Assembly (NCBI GenBank): GCA_937128055.1
Contig: CAKZMC010000015.1
Span: 1-36,068 of the forward strand
Direction: 5' to 3'
Source of the DNA: an uncultured Actinomycetes bacterium
GTDB taxonomy: Bacteria > Actinomycetota > Geothermincolia > Geothermincolales > RBG-13-55-18
DNA: 36,068 nucleotides
In this document: positions 7,125 through 15,270 of the stretch, one piece after another
Numbering within the stretch: the first letter of the stretch is position 1
Layout of the letters: every line of letters begins with the position of its first letter
Notes under the pieces: model-generated
What the model was told of the DNA's origin: nothing
The model's database searches: none
What the model saw: only the letters and a program-made list of their open reading frames with translations
Program-made: the position numbers and the translations under genes

Positions 7125-7505
7125 CTACTCTCCGACCAGCTTCTTCACGCTTGCGAGGAGCTCGTCCGGGTCCACCGGCTTCTCGACGTAATCGTCCGCG
7201 CGCACCTCCATGCCACGGCTGCGGGGAATCTCCGTCTCCCTGGTCATGCGCGAACCGAAACTGGTGAGGAGCATGAGAGGTATCTTGCTCAACTCGGCGT
7301 CGGCGGCGATCTCGTCCGCCGCGGTGAAGCCGTCCTCCACGGGCATGATCACGTCCAGGATGATGAGGTCCGGCTTCACCTCGCGGGCCTTGGCTATGCC
7401 CTCGTCCCCGTCGTAGGCCACGACCACCTCATACCGCTCCTCCAGCAAGGTGCGCGTGGCCTCCACGAAATCCCGGTCGTCATCCACCAAGAGGATCCTT
7501 TTCAT
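7125..7505 (-). CDS. Stand-alone response regulator receiver protein (1)
   Basis: A 126-residue single-domain CheY-like protein with no DNA-binding or enzymatic output domain. It starts MKRILLVDDDRDF with the acidic pair at the Mg2+ site. Asp51 in LIILDVIMP is the phosphoacceptor, Thr/Ser in LLTS is the switch residue, and the conserved Lys is in VEKPVDPDEL. ATG 7505 has AAAGGAGG in front. It is a paralogue of the receiver at 7675-8073: both have the ending DDYxEKPxDP. It lies 169 bases beyond that gene and has its own possible promoter (7554-7583). The nearby kinase at 9001-10272 is the obvious phosphodonor candidate, but this is inferred. Confidence 0.9.
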   Translation of the reverse strand: MKRILLVDDDRDFVEATRTLLEERYEVVVAYDGDEGIAKAREVKPDLIILDVIMPVEDGFTAADEIAADAELSKIPLMLLTSFGSRMTRETEIPRSRGMEVRADDYVEKPVDPDELLASVKKLVGE

Positions 7506-7553
7506 CCTTCCCCCTCCTTTGTCCCCAAGCGACGCGATCCCTTTCTCATACTA

Positions 7554-7583
7554 CATATATCGAACAAAAAGCGCGCGTCTCAA
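7554..7583 (-). promoter_or_regulatory. Possible promoter of receiver gene 1
   Basis: On the minus strand TTGAGA (7578-7583) and TATATG (7554-7559) are 18 bases apart in an AT-rich island between the two receiver genes. It would give a leader of roughly 40 bases. The fit is fair only. Confidence 0.35.
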
Positions 7584-7674
7584 CCCCCCTCCCTTGACGC
7601 CGCCGCCACGTGCAGCGCCTCTCTCCCGCCGGCCCTTCCAATAGATTCATTCCCCCTCCCCGCCGCGGTGAAAC

Positions 7675-8073
7675 CTACTTTTCTCTCCTGGCCATCGCCT
7701 TTTGGATGCGCTCCAGCACCACCTCGGGGTCGATGGGTTTCTCGATGTAATCGTCCACGTCCATGCGCACGCCCGTCTCCAGCTCGTACCTTCTCTGGCT
7801 GGCGTCCTCACTCACGGAGGTGAGCACGATTATTGGAATATCTTTCCATTTAGACCAGCGCGGATCCTGCAAGGTCTTGCAGACGCCGTAACCGTCCAGG
7901 CGGGGCATGAGCAAATCCAGCACGATGAGGTCGGGGTTCAGCTCCCTTATGCGCGCCAGGCCTTCCTCGCCGTCGCTCGCCGTGTGCACCTCGTATCCTT
8001 CGCCCTCGAGCAGGACCGCAAGGGCGTCCACGATATCGGGATCGTCGTCTATCACCAGTATCCTGTGCGGCAT
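7675..8073 (-). CDS. Stand-alone response regulator receiver protein (2)
   Basis: A 132-residue CheY-like receiver, again without an output domain. Key residues are the acidic cluster in ILVIDDDPD, the phosphoacceptor Asp53 in LIVLDLLMP, the switch Thr in IVLTS, and the Lys in IEKPIDPEVV. ATG 8073 is preferred to the in-frame GTG at 8082 because AGGAGG lies 8 bases before the ATG and overlaps the GTG. The ribosome site itself overlaps the metF stop codon, so its translation is probably coupled to metF. It most likely takes phosphate from the kinase encoded just upstream of metF. Its target is unknown and would have to be reached by protein-protein contact. Confidence 0.92.
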   Translation of the reverse strand: MPHRILVIDDDPDIVDALAVLLEGEGYEVHTASDGEEGLARIRELNPDLIVLDLLMPRLDGYGVCKTLQDPRWSKWKDIPIIVLTSVSEDASQRRYELETGVRMDVDDYIEKPIDPEVVLERIQKAMARREK

Positions 8074-8086
8074 GAAAAGCACCTCC

Positions 8087-9004
8087 TCAGAGCACCGGCC
8101 GGGGCAGGAGCCCGGCTCTCTCCATTATCTCGGGGACTATCTCCTCCCACCCGACCGCCTGTACGTGTATGCCGTGCACGCCCGGTATCTCCATCACCTC
8201 TTGTACGATCTCGATTATGGCCTTGATCCCCTCCTCCTTGACATCCTTGGCGCCCTCCAGCCTCTTTACCAGCTCGTCGGGGACCTCCACCCCCGAGACG
8301 TACTTCTGCATGTAACGCGCCATACCCACGGACTTCACGGGGATGATTCCCGCCAGGATATGCGTTTTCCTGTCCAGCCCCGCCTCGCACACCTCCTCCA
8401 TCCACCGCCGGAACTTGGGGACGTCGTACACCGCCTGAGTCTGGATGAAATCGGCCCCCGCCTCCACCTTCTTGGCCAGGCGCGCGGTACGGTACTCGAA
8501 GGGGTCCGCGTAGGGGTTCTCCACCGCCCCGATGAAGAGAGGCACCTCGCTCCCCACCTCTTCCCCGCAGATGAACTTGCGCTCGTCGCGCATGATCCTC
8601 ACCGCCTGGACGAGCTGCACCGAGTCTATGTCGAAGACCCCCTTCGCCTCCGGGTGATTGCCGAACTTCACGTGGTCCCCGGAAAGGCAGAGGATGTTGC
8701 GTATGTCCATGGCCACCGCCCCCAGCACGTCCCCCTGCAGGCGTATGCGGTTGGCGTCGCGGCAGAGCATCTGCATAACCGCGTCCAGCCCCATGCGGCG
8801 CAGCACGGTGCAGGCAACCAGGCTACACAGGCGCACCACTCCCGTCTGGTGGTCGGTCACGTTGAAGGCGTCGGCCGCGTGCCCGATCTGCTCCCCCTTG
8901 GCCTCGATGACGCGGGCGGACGCGCTCTTCGGGGGACCGATCTCGGCGGTCACCGCGAAGTAGCCCGCCTCCAGCACTTTTTCCAGGTTGCTTCCCGATT
9001 TCAC
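8087..9004 (-). CDS. metF: Methylenetetrahydrofolate reductase, catalytic subunit
   Basis: A 305-residue FAD-binding TIM-barrel protein that interconverts 5,10-methylene-THF and 5-methyl-THF, the last reductive step of the methyl branch. Diagnostic segments are the N-terminal catalytic Glu in VTAEIGPPKS, NVTDHQTG, NILCLSGDH and the FAD/folate-barrel segment ADFIQTQAVYD. The length matches the short bacterial catalytic subunit without regulatory domain. Translation starts at GTG 9004, overlapping the TGA of the kinase gene by four bases (GTGA), with GGAGGGG in front. In anaerobes MetF works with the Fe-S zinc-ribbon protein MetV, encoded two genes upstream (10269-10955). The electron donor cannot be read from this sequence. 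Confidence 0.95.
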   Translation of the reverse strand: MKSGSNLEKVLEAGYFAVTAEIGPPKSASARVIEAKGEQIGHAADAFNVTDHQTGVVRLCSLVACTVLRRMGLDAVMQMLCRDANRIRLQGDVLGAVAMDIRNILCLSGDHVKFGNHPEAKGVFDIDSVQLVQAVRIMRDERKFICGEEVGSEVPLFIGAVENPYADPFEYRTARLAKKVEAGADFIQTQAVYDVPKFRRWMEEVCEAGLDRKTHILAGIIPVKSVGMARYMQKYVSGVEVPDELVKRLEGAKDVKEEGIKAIIEIVQEVMEIPGVHGIHVQAVGWEEIVPEIMERAGLLPRPVL

Positions 9005-10272
9005 GACTTCCCCTCCTTATACCTGCCCCAGTAATAGAGGTTGCATATGGCCCCCTTCGGTATCACGAAAGTGACGCGGGTCCCCGCGCTCTTTCCCGGA
9101 GCGGGGCTCTCGGCCCATATCTGTCCCTGGTGCATCTCGACGATGCGCTTGCATATCGACAGCCCCAGGCCGGTTCCCTCCTGCGCCTCGGGGTCTCCCC
9201 GGAAAAAATCGTTGAATATCTTGGGAAGGATCTCCGGCCGGATCCCGCACCCCTCGTCCTCCACATAAGCGATCACCCGATCCTCTTCCTGCCAGGCGCG
9301 GAGGAAGATCCTGCCCCCCGACGGCGTGTAGCGGACACTGTTGGAGACCAGGTTGTTGATCAACTGGCACAGGCGCACCTCCGACCCGAATATCTCCGGC
9401 AAATCCGGCTCTATATCCACCACCAGCTCGATCCCTTTGGGATCGGTAAGGCCCCGCGCCACCTCCACGCAGCTCTCCAGCACGCTCTTCCAGGAAACCG
9501 TCTCCAGCTCCGGGGCGATGATGCCCGCCTCCAGCTTGGAGAGGTCCACGATGTCGCTGATCAACTGGAGCATGCCGTCGATGCGCTTGACGCTCCGCTC
9601 CATCCAGGTCCTCTGCTTCTCGTTGACCGGACCCGTGCTGCCGCGCAGGATGACCTTGATATAGCTCTGCACGGCCGCCAGGGGCGCCTTGAGATCGTGG
9701 GCCACCATGCGGATGAAATAGAGAAAGTGCTCGTGCTCGTCGCTCATGCGGTGCAGTTCCTGCCTGGCCTTCTCCGCCTCCTGCTCCACGCGGTCGCGCT
9801 CCTCCTCCTTCTCCAGCACCAGCCCGGAGAGCTCCGCTATGGAGTCCAGGAAGTCGATCTCGTCCTTCGAGAAGTCACGCCGCTTGGAGGTGTAAATGCG
9901 CATCACGCCCCGTATGCCGCCGTAGGAACGCATGGGTATGGAGAGCATGGATGCGATGCCTTCCTTCTCCGCGGCCTCCGGATACTGCACCCGCGGGTCA
10001 TGCAGGGCATCCTTGACGGCCACCGCCCTCCCCGCCAGGACTTCCCTCATGGTCTCGTCGATCTCCACGGGCCCCTTGTCTATGTACTCCTTGCTGATGC
10101 CGTAGCTCATGCGGCGGTAGAGCTTGTCCCCCTCCGGACTCAACACCAGCAGGGAGCACCCCTTCGCGCCCGTTCCCTTGGTAATGGACTCTACGATGGC
10201 GCGCAGGACGTTTTCCACGCCCACGGCGGCGATGACGGGTTTGGATATCTCGTAAAGCAGTTGTTTTCTCAT
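9001..10272 (-). CDS. GAF-domain sensor histidine kinase within the metV-metF operon
   Basis: A 423-residue soluble histidine kinase with no membrane segment. Residues about 15-155 form a GAF sensor domain, and a charged coiled coil (about 150-182) links it to the HisKA domain with H-box MVAHDLKAPLAA (His192). The ATPase domain has the N-box NNLVSNSVRYTPSGG, the G1 box VEDEGCGI and the G2 box GTGLGLSICKR. It should autophosphorylate in the cytoplasm and pass phosphate to a receiver, most likely the one at 7675-8073. ATG 10272 overlaps the metV stop by four bases (ATGA), and its own TGA overlaps the metF start by four bases. It is therefore translated in step with both enzymes. The signal sensed is unknown; a redox state or a one-carbon intermediate would fit the context. 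Confidence 0.93.
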   Translation of the reverse strand: MRKQLLYEISKPVIAAVGVENVLRAIVESITKGTGAKGCSLLVLSPEGDKLYRRMSYGISKEYIDKGPVEIDETMREVLAGRAVAVKDALHDPRVQYPEAAEKEGIASMLSIPMRSYGGIRGVMRIYTSKRRDFSKDEIDFLDSIAELSGLVLEKEEERDRVEQEAEKARQELHRMSDEHEHFLYFIRMVAHDLKAPLAAVQSYIKVILRGSTGPVNEKQRTWMERSVKRIDGMLQLISDIVDLSKLEAGIIAPELETVSWKSVLESCVEVARGLTDPKGIELVVDIEPDLPEIFGSEVRLCQLINNLVSNSVRYTPSGGRIFLRAWQEEDRVIAYVEDEGCGIRPEILPKIFNDFFRGDPEAQEGTGLGLSICKRIVEMHQGQIWAESPAPGKSAGTRVTFVIPKGAICNLYYWGRYKEGKS

Positions 10273-10955
10273 GCTTCCTCATCGCCAGCTTTTTCCGGCG
10301 GAGGAACCGGTATGCGCGCACGTCTGGCGCCTCCGCTCAAGGACTTGCTCCAATCCTTGTAGGGGCGGACGAGGGAGAGCTCCCCGAGACGCCCCAGGGC
10401 TTTCATGCGATCGTGGATAAGCTGCCAGCCGCAGGGAAGCTCGGGGTCCACCTCGCATTTGCCCCCCACCGAACCCCCGCAGGGTCCGTTGAAGAGGCCC
10501 TTGGCGCAATGGACGATGGGGCATATGCCGGCGTAATCGCCCAGCAGGCATTCCCCGCACTGGGCGCATTCCTCCATGAAGAAACCGGGCTCCGCCTCCC
10601 TGCCGATGAAGAGGGTGTCCAGGGCGGGAAGCGTGGGCAAGTCGGTGTAATCCGACACCATGCGCACCCCCAGGGAACAGGCCATCACCAGGACGGCCTG
10701 TGCCTTTTCCAGCAGGGGCGTCAATTCCTCGCGGGCCTCGTAGGAGAGGGGCTCGCAGGCCACGGGCAGGACGGTGCGCGAGACGATCTCCCAGCCCTTC
10801 TCCCCCAGCAGCGTCGCCATCTCCTCCACTTCCCGCAGGCCCCCGGTCTCGGCCATGGCGGGACAAGTCCCGCAGCCGACGACGGCCACCCTCTTTGCCG
10901 TCCCCAGCATCCTCGCGATCTCTTCCGGCTTTTTCTGCCTGGTGATGCTCTTCAT
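10269..10955 (-). CDS. metV: MetV-type Fe-S/zinc-ribbon partner of MetF
   Basis: A 228-residue protein of the methylenetetrahydrofolate reductase C-terminal (MetV) family. The N-terminal half is a Rossmann-like unit (RVAVVGCGTCPAM, then VLVMACSLG). The C-terminal half carries the Cys-rich signature: CAQCGECLLGDYAGICPIVHC followed by GPCGG and GKCEVD, about eight cysteines that bind Fe-S and/or zinc. MetV forms a complex with MetF and passes electrons to its flavin. ATG 10955 follows AGGGGGT, which begins at the stop codon of the upstream gene (9-base gap). It is the third gene of the fdhA operon and overlaps the kinase gene at its 3' end. Confidence 0.93.
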   Translation of the reverse strand: MKSITRQKKPEEIARMLGTAKRVAVVGCGTCPAMAETGGLREVEEMATLLGEKGWEIVSRTVLPVACEPLSYEAREELTPLLEKAQAVLVMACSLGVRMVSDYTDLPTLPALDTLFIGREAEPGFFMEECAQCGECLLGDYAGICPIVHCAKGLFNGPCGGSVGGKCEVDPELPCGWQLIHDRMKALGRLGELSLVRPYKDWSKSLSGGARRARIPVPPPEKAGDEEA

Positions 10956-10964
10956 CTTTACCCC

Positions 10965-12581
10965 CTAAACGGTCTTGCCCCCGGCTTTAGCCGCCGCACG
11001 CACTCCACCCTCTTCCGGCAGGCGGAAGTCTTCCGGGAAATCCTCGAGGCAGGTTATCAGCGCAGGAAAGACCTCCCCCAGCCTCGGGCACAGCGCCAGC
11101 TCCTCCGCTTCCCGCAACATCGCGGCGAGCTCCCCCGCATCTCTCTTTCCCTGCTCACCCCCGATCATCGACCTCACCATCCTCGCGGCCGCCGCCGGTG
11201 CCGTCCTTCCCGGAGAGCATCCTCCACAACATCCTTCCTCCAGGCCCTCCAGTAGATGCACAGCCCAGCGCGCCATGCGCGTGGCATCCGTGAGGACGGT
11301 CACCTTGCGCGCCCCGCGGGGTATTGCGAACTCTTCCCCGCACAGCAAGGCGCCGCCGGCGACCCCTTCCGCAAAGACGGCCCTGGGCTCTCCGCCGTCT
11401 TCCTTCTCCCGCAGCAGCCCCCTCGCCTCCGCTGCGCGCAGGCGGCGCGGCAATTCCATCCAGCGGGGCAGCTCACCGGGAACGCTCACCAGCAAGGTCT
11501 CCCGGTCATGGCCCTCCCCTTTCCCGGCGGCGCCTTCCAGCAGCCAGGGCAGCCGCCAGAGGGAGGCGGCAGCAAGCACCGCCATGGCCGGCTCCAAGCG
11601 TCCGGCCCCATCCCGCCCGCACAGCGACGCCGCCCTCCAAAGCATCACGCCCTGCAACACAGAGGCCACCCCTATATCCCGCGAGCATGGTATATGCACC
11701 GGCCCCTTGAAGACGCGGTACCCGATCTCCAGTGCGGGGAGCATCTCCTCCGCCGCCGCGCGCAGGCGACCCGCGACCTCGGCCCGGTCCCAGGGGACGT
11801 AGAACACCAGGCTTCCCGTCCCCATGGCCGCCGCCGCCAGCGCTGCTCCGGCCACCACCGCCCGCGGGTGCGAGCGAGCCAGGGCAAGGTCGGGGCTGTT
11901 CTCTGGCGAACCTCCCACCGCGTCGCAGACGAGAGCGGCGGGAGCGCGCACATCCCCCGTCGCCATCTCCCGGAGGCCAGGCCATGCGTCCTCCAACAAC
12001 CGGAGGACCGCTGCCGGGTCTTGCGCGACGCGCTGCAAGACTTCGCCCCCGAAAAGGGCGGGCAATGCGCCCCCCTGCAGCGAGGACAGCCAGGGCGGGG
12101 GCTCTTCCTCCCGGTAGCGCGACACGGGAAAAGATGCGTCTTCCGGCGTGGCGGGAAAGGCGGAAAGGTCCCTTCTCCTCACTGATCTGGCAATATCTTC
12201 CAAATCATGCGGGGTTACCCCCTGCAACATCCTCTCCTCTCCTCCGGGCATCTGGATGACCAGGGCGGGGGAACGGTGCGGCTGCACCAGTCCGGGGTCG
12301 CAGGCCACCTCCGCCACTCCCCGCAACCCCTCGCGCAATCCATCCAGCAGATAACGGGCGTCCCTCGCGGCGCAGGCCGGTCCCGTGCACACCCGTACCA
12401 GCGGTTGCCGCGAAGGAAACCGGGTCAGCTCCGGGAACTGGGTGAGGAAACCGTAGACCCTGCTGGCGGGGATGCGCAGGATGCGCGCTATCCTCTCCAC
12501 CGTCTCTCCATCCAGGCGGCCTTCTCTTTCGCGGGCTTCCAGGAGCAAGGGCATAAGCTCAGGTTGCGGGGGCTGGGGCAT
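10965..12581 (-). CDS. Degenerate NuoE-NuoF fusion protein beside formate dehydrogenase
   Basis: A 538-residue protein that I read as a NuoE-like thioredoxin-fold domain fused to a NuoF-like domain. Residues about 10-115 follow NuoE (LLLEAREREGRLDGETVERI, then VRVCTGPAC), with Cys65, Cys70 and Cys94 present, but the fourth ligand position (98) is Leu. Residues about 170-535 follow NuoF in outline. The glycine-rich FMN loop (RGRGGAGFPTG in active enzymes) is absent, the NADH-site Glu-Pro-Gly region reads GSPENSPD, and the GaYicGEEtAL segment has decayed to IPCSRDIGVASVLQG. The C-terminal cluster motif reads CCGGCSPGR (about 452-460), with Gly at the third Cys position; the distant fourth Cys is kept in LCPRLG. 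It probably cannot bind NADH. ATG 12581 (AAGGAGG, 8 bases away) overlaps fdhA by 23 bases and is preferred to TTG 12587. Confidence 0.75.
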   Translation of the reverse strand: MPQPPQPELMPLLLEAREREGRLDGETVERIARILRIPASRVYGFLTQFPELTRFPSRQPLVRVCTGPACAARDARYLLDGLREGLRGVAEVACDPGLVQPHRSPALVIQMPGGEERMLQGVTPHDLEDIARSVRRRDLSAFPATPEDASFPVSRYREEEPPPWLSSLQGGALPALFGGEVLQRVAQDPAAVLRLLEDAWPGLREMATGDVRAPAALVCDAVGGSPENSPDLALARSHPRAVVAGAALAAAAMGTGSLVFYVPWDRAEVAGRLRAAAEEMLPALEIGYRVFKGPVHIPCSRDIGVASVLQGVMLWRAASLCGRDGAGRLEPAMAVLAAASLWRLPWLLEGAAGKGEGHDRETLLVSVPGELPRWMELPRRLRAAEARGLLREKEDGGEPRAVFAEGVAGGALLCGEEFAIPRGARKVTVLTDATRMARWAVHLLEGLEEGCCGGCSPGRTAPAAAARMVRSMIGGEQGKRDAGELAAMLREAEELALCPRLGEVFPALITCLEDFPEDFRLPEEGGVRAAAKAGGKTV

Positions 12582-15270
12582 CGCCAATCCCTCCTTCCAC
12601 TTTCTCCGCCTTGACCGCGCACACCTTGAGGTCCGGGATCTTGCTCACCGGGTCCAGGGCCGGGTTGGTGAGCAGGTTGGCGTTTTCCTCGCTGAAATGG
12701 AAGGTAGCGAAGACCATTCCCGGCTGCAGGCGGCGAGAGAGATGGGCGCGGCTCAACATGCTGCCGCGCCGCGAGGTGAGACGCACCTTATCCCCCTCGC
12801 GCAAGCCAAGCCTCTCGGCGTCCTCGCAATTGAAGGAAACCCAGCCCCGCGGCACCTCTTCCGCCAGGCTGCGCGCCCTGCGGGTCAGGGAACCGGAATG
12901 GTAGTGGAAGAGCAGGCGTCCCGTGGTGAGCAGAAAGGGGTATTCCTTGTCCGGCAATTCGTCGGGAGGGCGGTAATGCACTGGCGTGAGCCTTCCCCTT
13001 CCCCTGGGAAAGGATTCCACGTGCAACACGGGGGTTCCCGGGTGAGCGGGGCCGGGACAGGGCCATTGAATCCCGCCCTCCTCCAGGCGTTCATGGGATA
13101 TCCCGGCATAGGAGGGGGTCAGCGAGGCGATCTCCTCCATGATCTCCGCCACGGTCTCGTAAACCATGCGATAGCCCAGACGCGCCGCCAGTTCCATGAT
13201 CACCGCGTGATCTTTCCTCGCCTCTCCTGGAGGCTCCACCGCCTTGCGCACCCTCTGCACGCGCCTCTCCGTGTTGGTGAAAGTCCCCTCCTTCTCGGCG
13301 AAACACGTGCCCGGCAGCACCACGTCAGCCAGCTCAGCGGTCTCGGTGGGGAATATGTCCAGCACCACAAGGTAATCCAGGGAGCGGAGAGCCTCCTCCA
13401 CGTGGCCGACGTCCGGGTCGGTCACCATGGGATTTTCTCCCAGCACGAAAAGGGCGCGTATCTCCTTCTTTCGCGCCGCTTCCATCATTTCAACCACCGA
13501 AAGGCCGGGTGTGGACGGCAGCTCCCTGCCCCACGCGAGGGAGAACTTTCCGTTTGCCTCGGGGTCGTCCACGCGCTGATAGCCGGGCAACACGTTGGGC
13601 AGAGCGCCCATGTCGCAGGCGCCCTGCACGTTGTTCTGGCCGCGCAGCGGATTGATCCCCGCACCCCCCTTGCCCAGGTTCCCGGCGAGCAGCGCCAGGT
13701 TTGCCAGGGCCATGACGTTGTCCGTGCCCGTGACGTGCTGGGTGATGCCCATGGCATAGAGGATGGCGGCGCGCTCCGCGCCAGCGTACATGCGGGCCGC
13801 CTCCCTCAGGCCGGCGGCGGGGATGCCGGTGATTTCCTCCGTCTCCTCCGGGGTATAGCCTCGCAGGGCTTCCCGCAGCTCCTCGAAGCCCTCCGCCCTC
13901 TCCCGCAAGAAATCGCCGTCGTATAGCCCCTCGTCTATGATTACCCTGGCCATGGCGTTGATCCATGCCACGTCGGTGCCGGGCCGGGGGCGCAGGCACA
14001 GGGTGGCGAAACGTTCTATGTCAAGCTCGCGTGGATCCACGACGATCAGCTTGCTACCCCCTGAGAGCGCCGCCTGTTTCAGCACCTGGCCGATGACGGG
14101 GTGGTTGACGGTCGTGTTGGTCCCGGTAAGCAGGATCACCTCCGCCTGGCTCAGGTCGGAGATGGAGTTGGTCATGGCTCCGCTCCCCAGGGATGCCGCC
14201 AGGCCGGCGACGGAGGAGCTGTGGCATAAGCGGGCGCAGTGATCGATGTTGTTGGTGCCCATCACCGCGCGCGCGAACTTCTGCAGGAGGTAGTTTTCCT
14301 CGTTGGTGGCCTTTGCGGAGGAGAGAAAGGCGATGGCCTGCGGGCCGTGCCGGTTCCTGACCTCCGCCAGCCGCGCGGCGACCTCATCCAGCGCCTCCTC
14401 CCACTCCGCCTCCACGAGCTCGCCGCCCTTTCTCATAAGCGGCTTGCGCAGACGATCCCGGTGATGCACGAAATCGAGGCCGAAGCGGCCCTTCACGCAC
14501 AGGCTTATATCGTTCACGGACGCGGTTACTCCCGCCGCCACACCGACGATGCGGTTTTCGCGCACCCTGAGTTCGAGGGAACATCCCACCCCGCAGTATG
14601 GACAGGTGGTGACCACCCGCTTCTCCTCCGTTCCCTGGTGCAGGAAAGGCTTCGCGATCAGGGCACCTACGGGGCAAAGGGATGTGCACAGGCCACAGTA
14701 CTCGCACGGCGAGGAATCCACGCTCGTGTCCATGGCCGCGGACGGCCGCGCCAGCTTTCCCGTCCCCTGCATCTCGTAGACGCCGACTCCCTGCACTTCC
14801 TGGCAAGCCCGTATGCAGATGCCGCAGGAGATGCACTTGGAGAGGTCACGCAGGTAAAAGGGGTTGGCGTCGACCACCGTGCGCAGGTCCTGCCCGAAAG
14901 GCAGCTCCCTTCCGCTGATTCCCTCCACCGCCGCCAGCGCCTTCAGGGAGCAGGCGTTGTTCTCCTCGCAGACCTCGCAATGGAGGGGGTGGGCGGAGAA
15001 GATGAGCTCGATGGCCGTGCGCCGGGCCTTTCTCACCCTCTCCGTATCCAGAAGGACGGACATCCCTTCGCGCACCCGCGTATCGCACGCGGTGACCAGG
15101 CGGCCGGTCGCTTCCTCCTCCACCACGCACACCCGGCAGGAACCCGCCGGGTAGAGCGCGGGGTGGTGGCAGAGAGCGGGTATGCGGAAACCCGCCCTTT
15201 CCGCCGCCTGCAGGAGCGAGTCCCCCTCCTCCGCCGCCACGTCGATTCCGTTCACCCTGATCTCCACCAT
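12559..15270 (-). CDS. fdhA: Formate dehydrogenase, molybdopterin catalytic subunit (Cys type)
   Basis: A 903-residue catalytic subunit that oxidises formate to CO2 or reduces CO2 to formate. Order: a [2Fe-2S] ferredoxin domain (Cys34, 45, 48, 62), a NuoG-type His-Cys cluster (His94, Cys98, 101, 107), two [4Fe-4S] motifs (Cys146-156 and Cys189-199), the Mo/W-bis-MGD domain with its own cluster (Cys223, 226, 230, 258), and the C-terminal dinucleotide-binding domain. The active site reads DHCARLCHSSS, with Cys349 as metal ligand followed by His350; it is not a selenocysteine UGA. This architecture belongs to cytoplasmic NAD- or ferredoxin-linked enzymes that normally pair with NuoE/NuoF-like diaphorase subunits. 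ATG 15270 follows GGAGGT. It is the first gene of the operon. Confidence 0.93.
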   Translation of the reverse strand: MVEIRVNGIDVAAEEGDSLLQAAERAGFRIPALCHHPALYPAGSCRVCVVEEEATGRLVTACDTRVREGMSVLLDTERVRKARRTAIELIFSAHPLHCEVCEENNACSLKALAAVEGISGRELPFGQDLRTVVDANPFYLRDLSKCISCGICIRACQEVQGVGVYEMQGTGKLARPSAAMDTSVDSSPCEYCGLCTSLCPVGALIAKPFLHQGTEEKRVVTTCPYCGVGCSLELRVRENRIVGVAAGVTASVNDISLCVKGRFGLDFVHHRDRLRKPLMRKGGELVEAEWEEALDEVAARLAEVRNRHGPQAIAFLSSAKATNEENYLLQKFARAVMGTNNIDHCARLCHSSSVAGLAASLGSGAMTNSISDLSQAEVILLTGTNTTVNHPVIGQVLKQAALSGGSKLIVVDPRELDIERFATLCLRPRPGTDVAWINAMARVIIDEGLYDGDFLRERAEGFEELREALRGYTPEETEEITGIPAAGLREAARMYAGAERAAILYAMGITQHVTGTDNVMALANLALLAGNLGKGGAGINPLRGQNNVQGACDMGALPNVLPGYQRVDDPEANGKFSLAWGRELPSTPGLSVVEMMEAARKKEIRALFVLGENPMVTDPDVGHVEEALRSLDYLVVLDIFPTETAELADVVLPGTCFAEKEGTFTNTERRVQRVRKAVEPPGEARKDHAVIMELAARLGYRMVYETVAEIMEEIASLTPSYAGISHERLEEGGIQWPCPGPAHPGTPVLHVESFPRGRGRLTPVHYRPPDELPDKEYPFLLTTGRLLFHYHSGSLTRRARSLAEEVPRGWVSFNCEDAERLGLREGDKVRLTSRRGSMLSRAHLSRRLQPGMVFATFHFSEENANLLTNPALDPVSKIPDLKVCAVKAEKVEGGIGDAPAPAT

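Noticed and set aside
5471-7267. A 598-codon plus-strand open frame across the ABC transporter genes
   Set aside because: It lies antisense to the clearly coding permease and binding-protein genes, has a His/Asp/Gly-rich composition with no domain, and arises from high GC.
10965-12581. Pseudogene status for the NuoEF-like gene
   Set aside because: The frame is intact over 538 codons, the start is coupled to fdhA, and metV follows directly; loss of selected motifs without stops points to a retained, changed function.
14222-14227. Selenocysteine-type formate dehydrogenase
   Set aside because: The active-site position in ARLCHS is an ordinary Cys codon within an uninterrupted frame; no in-frame UGA is present.
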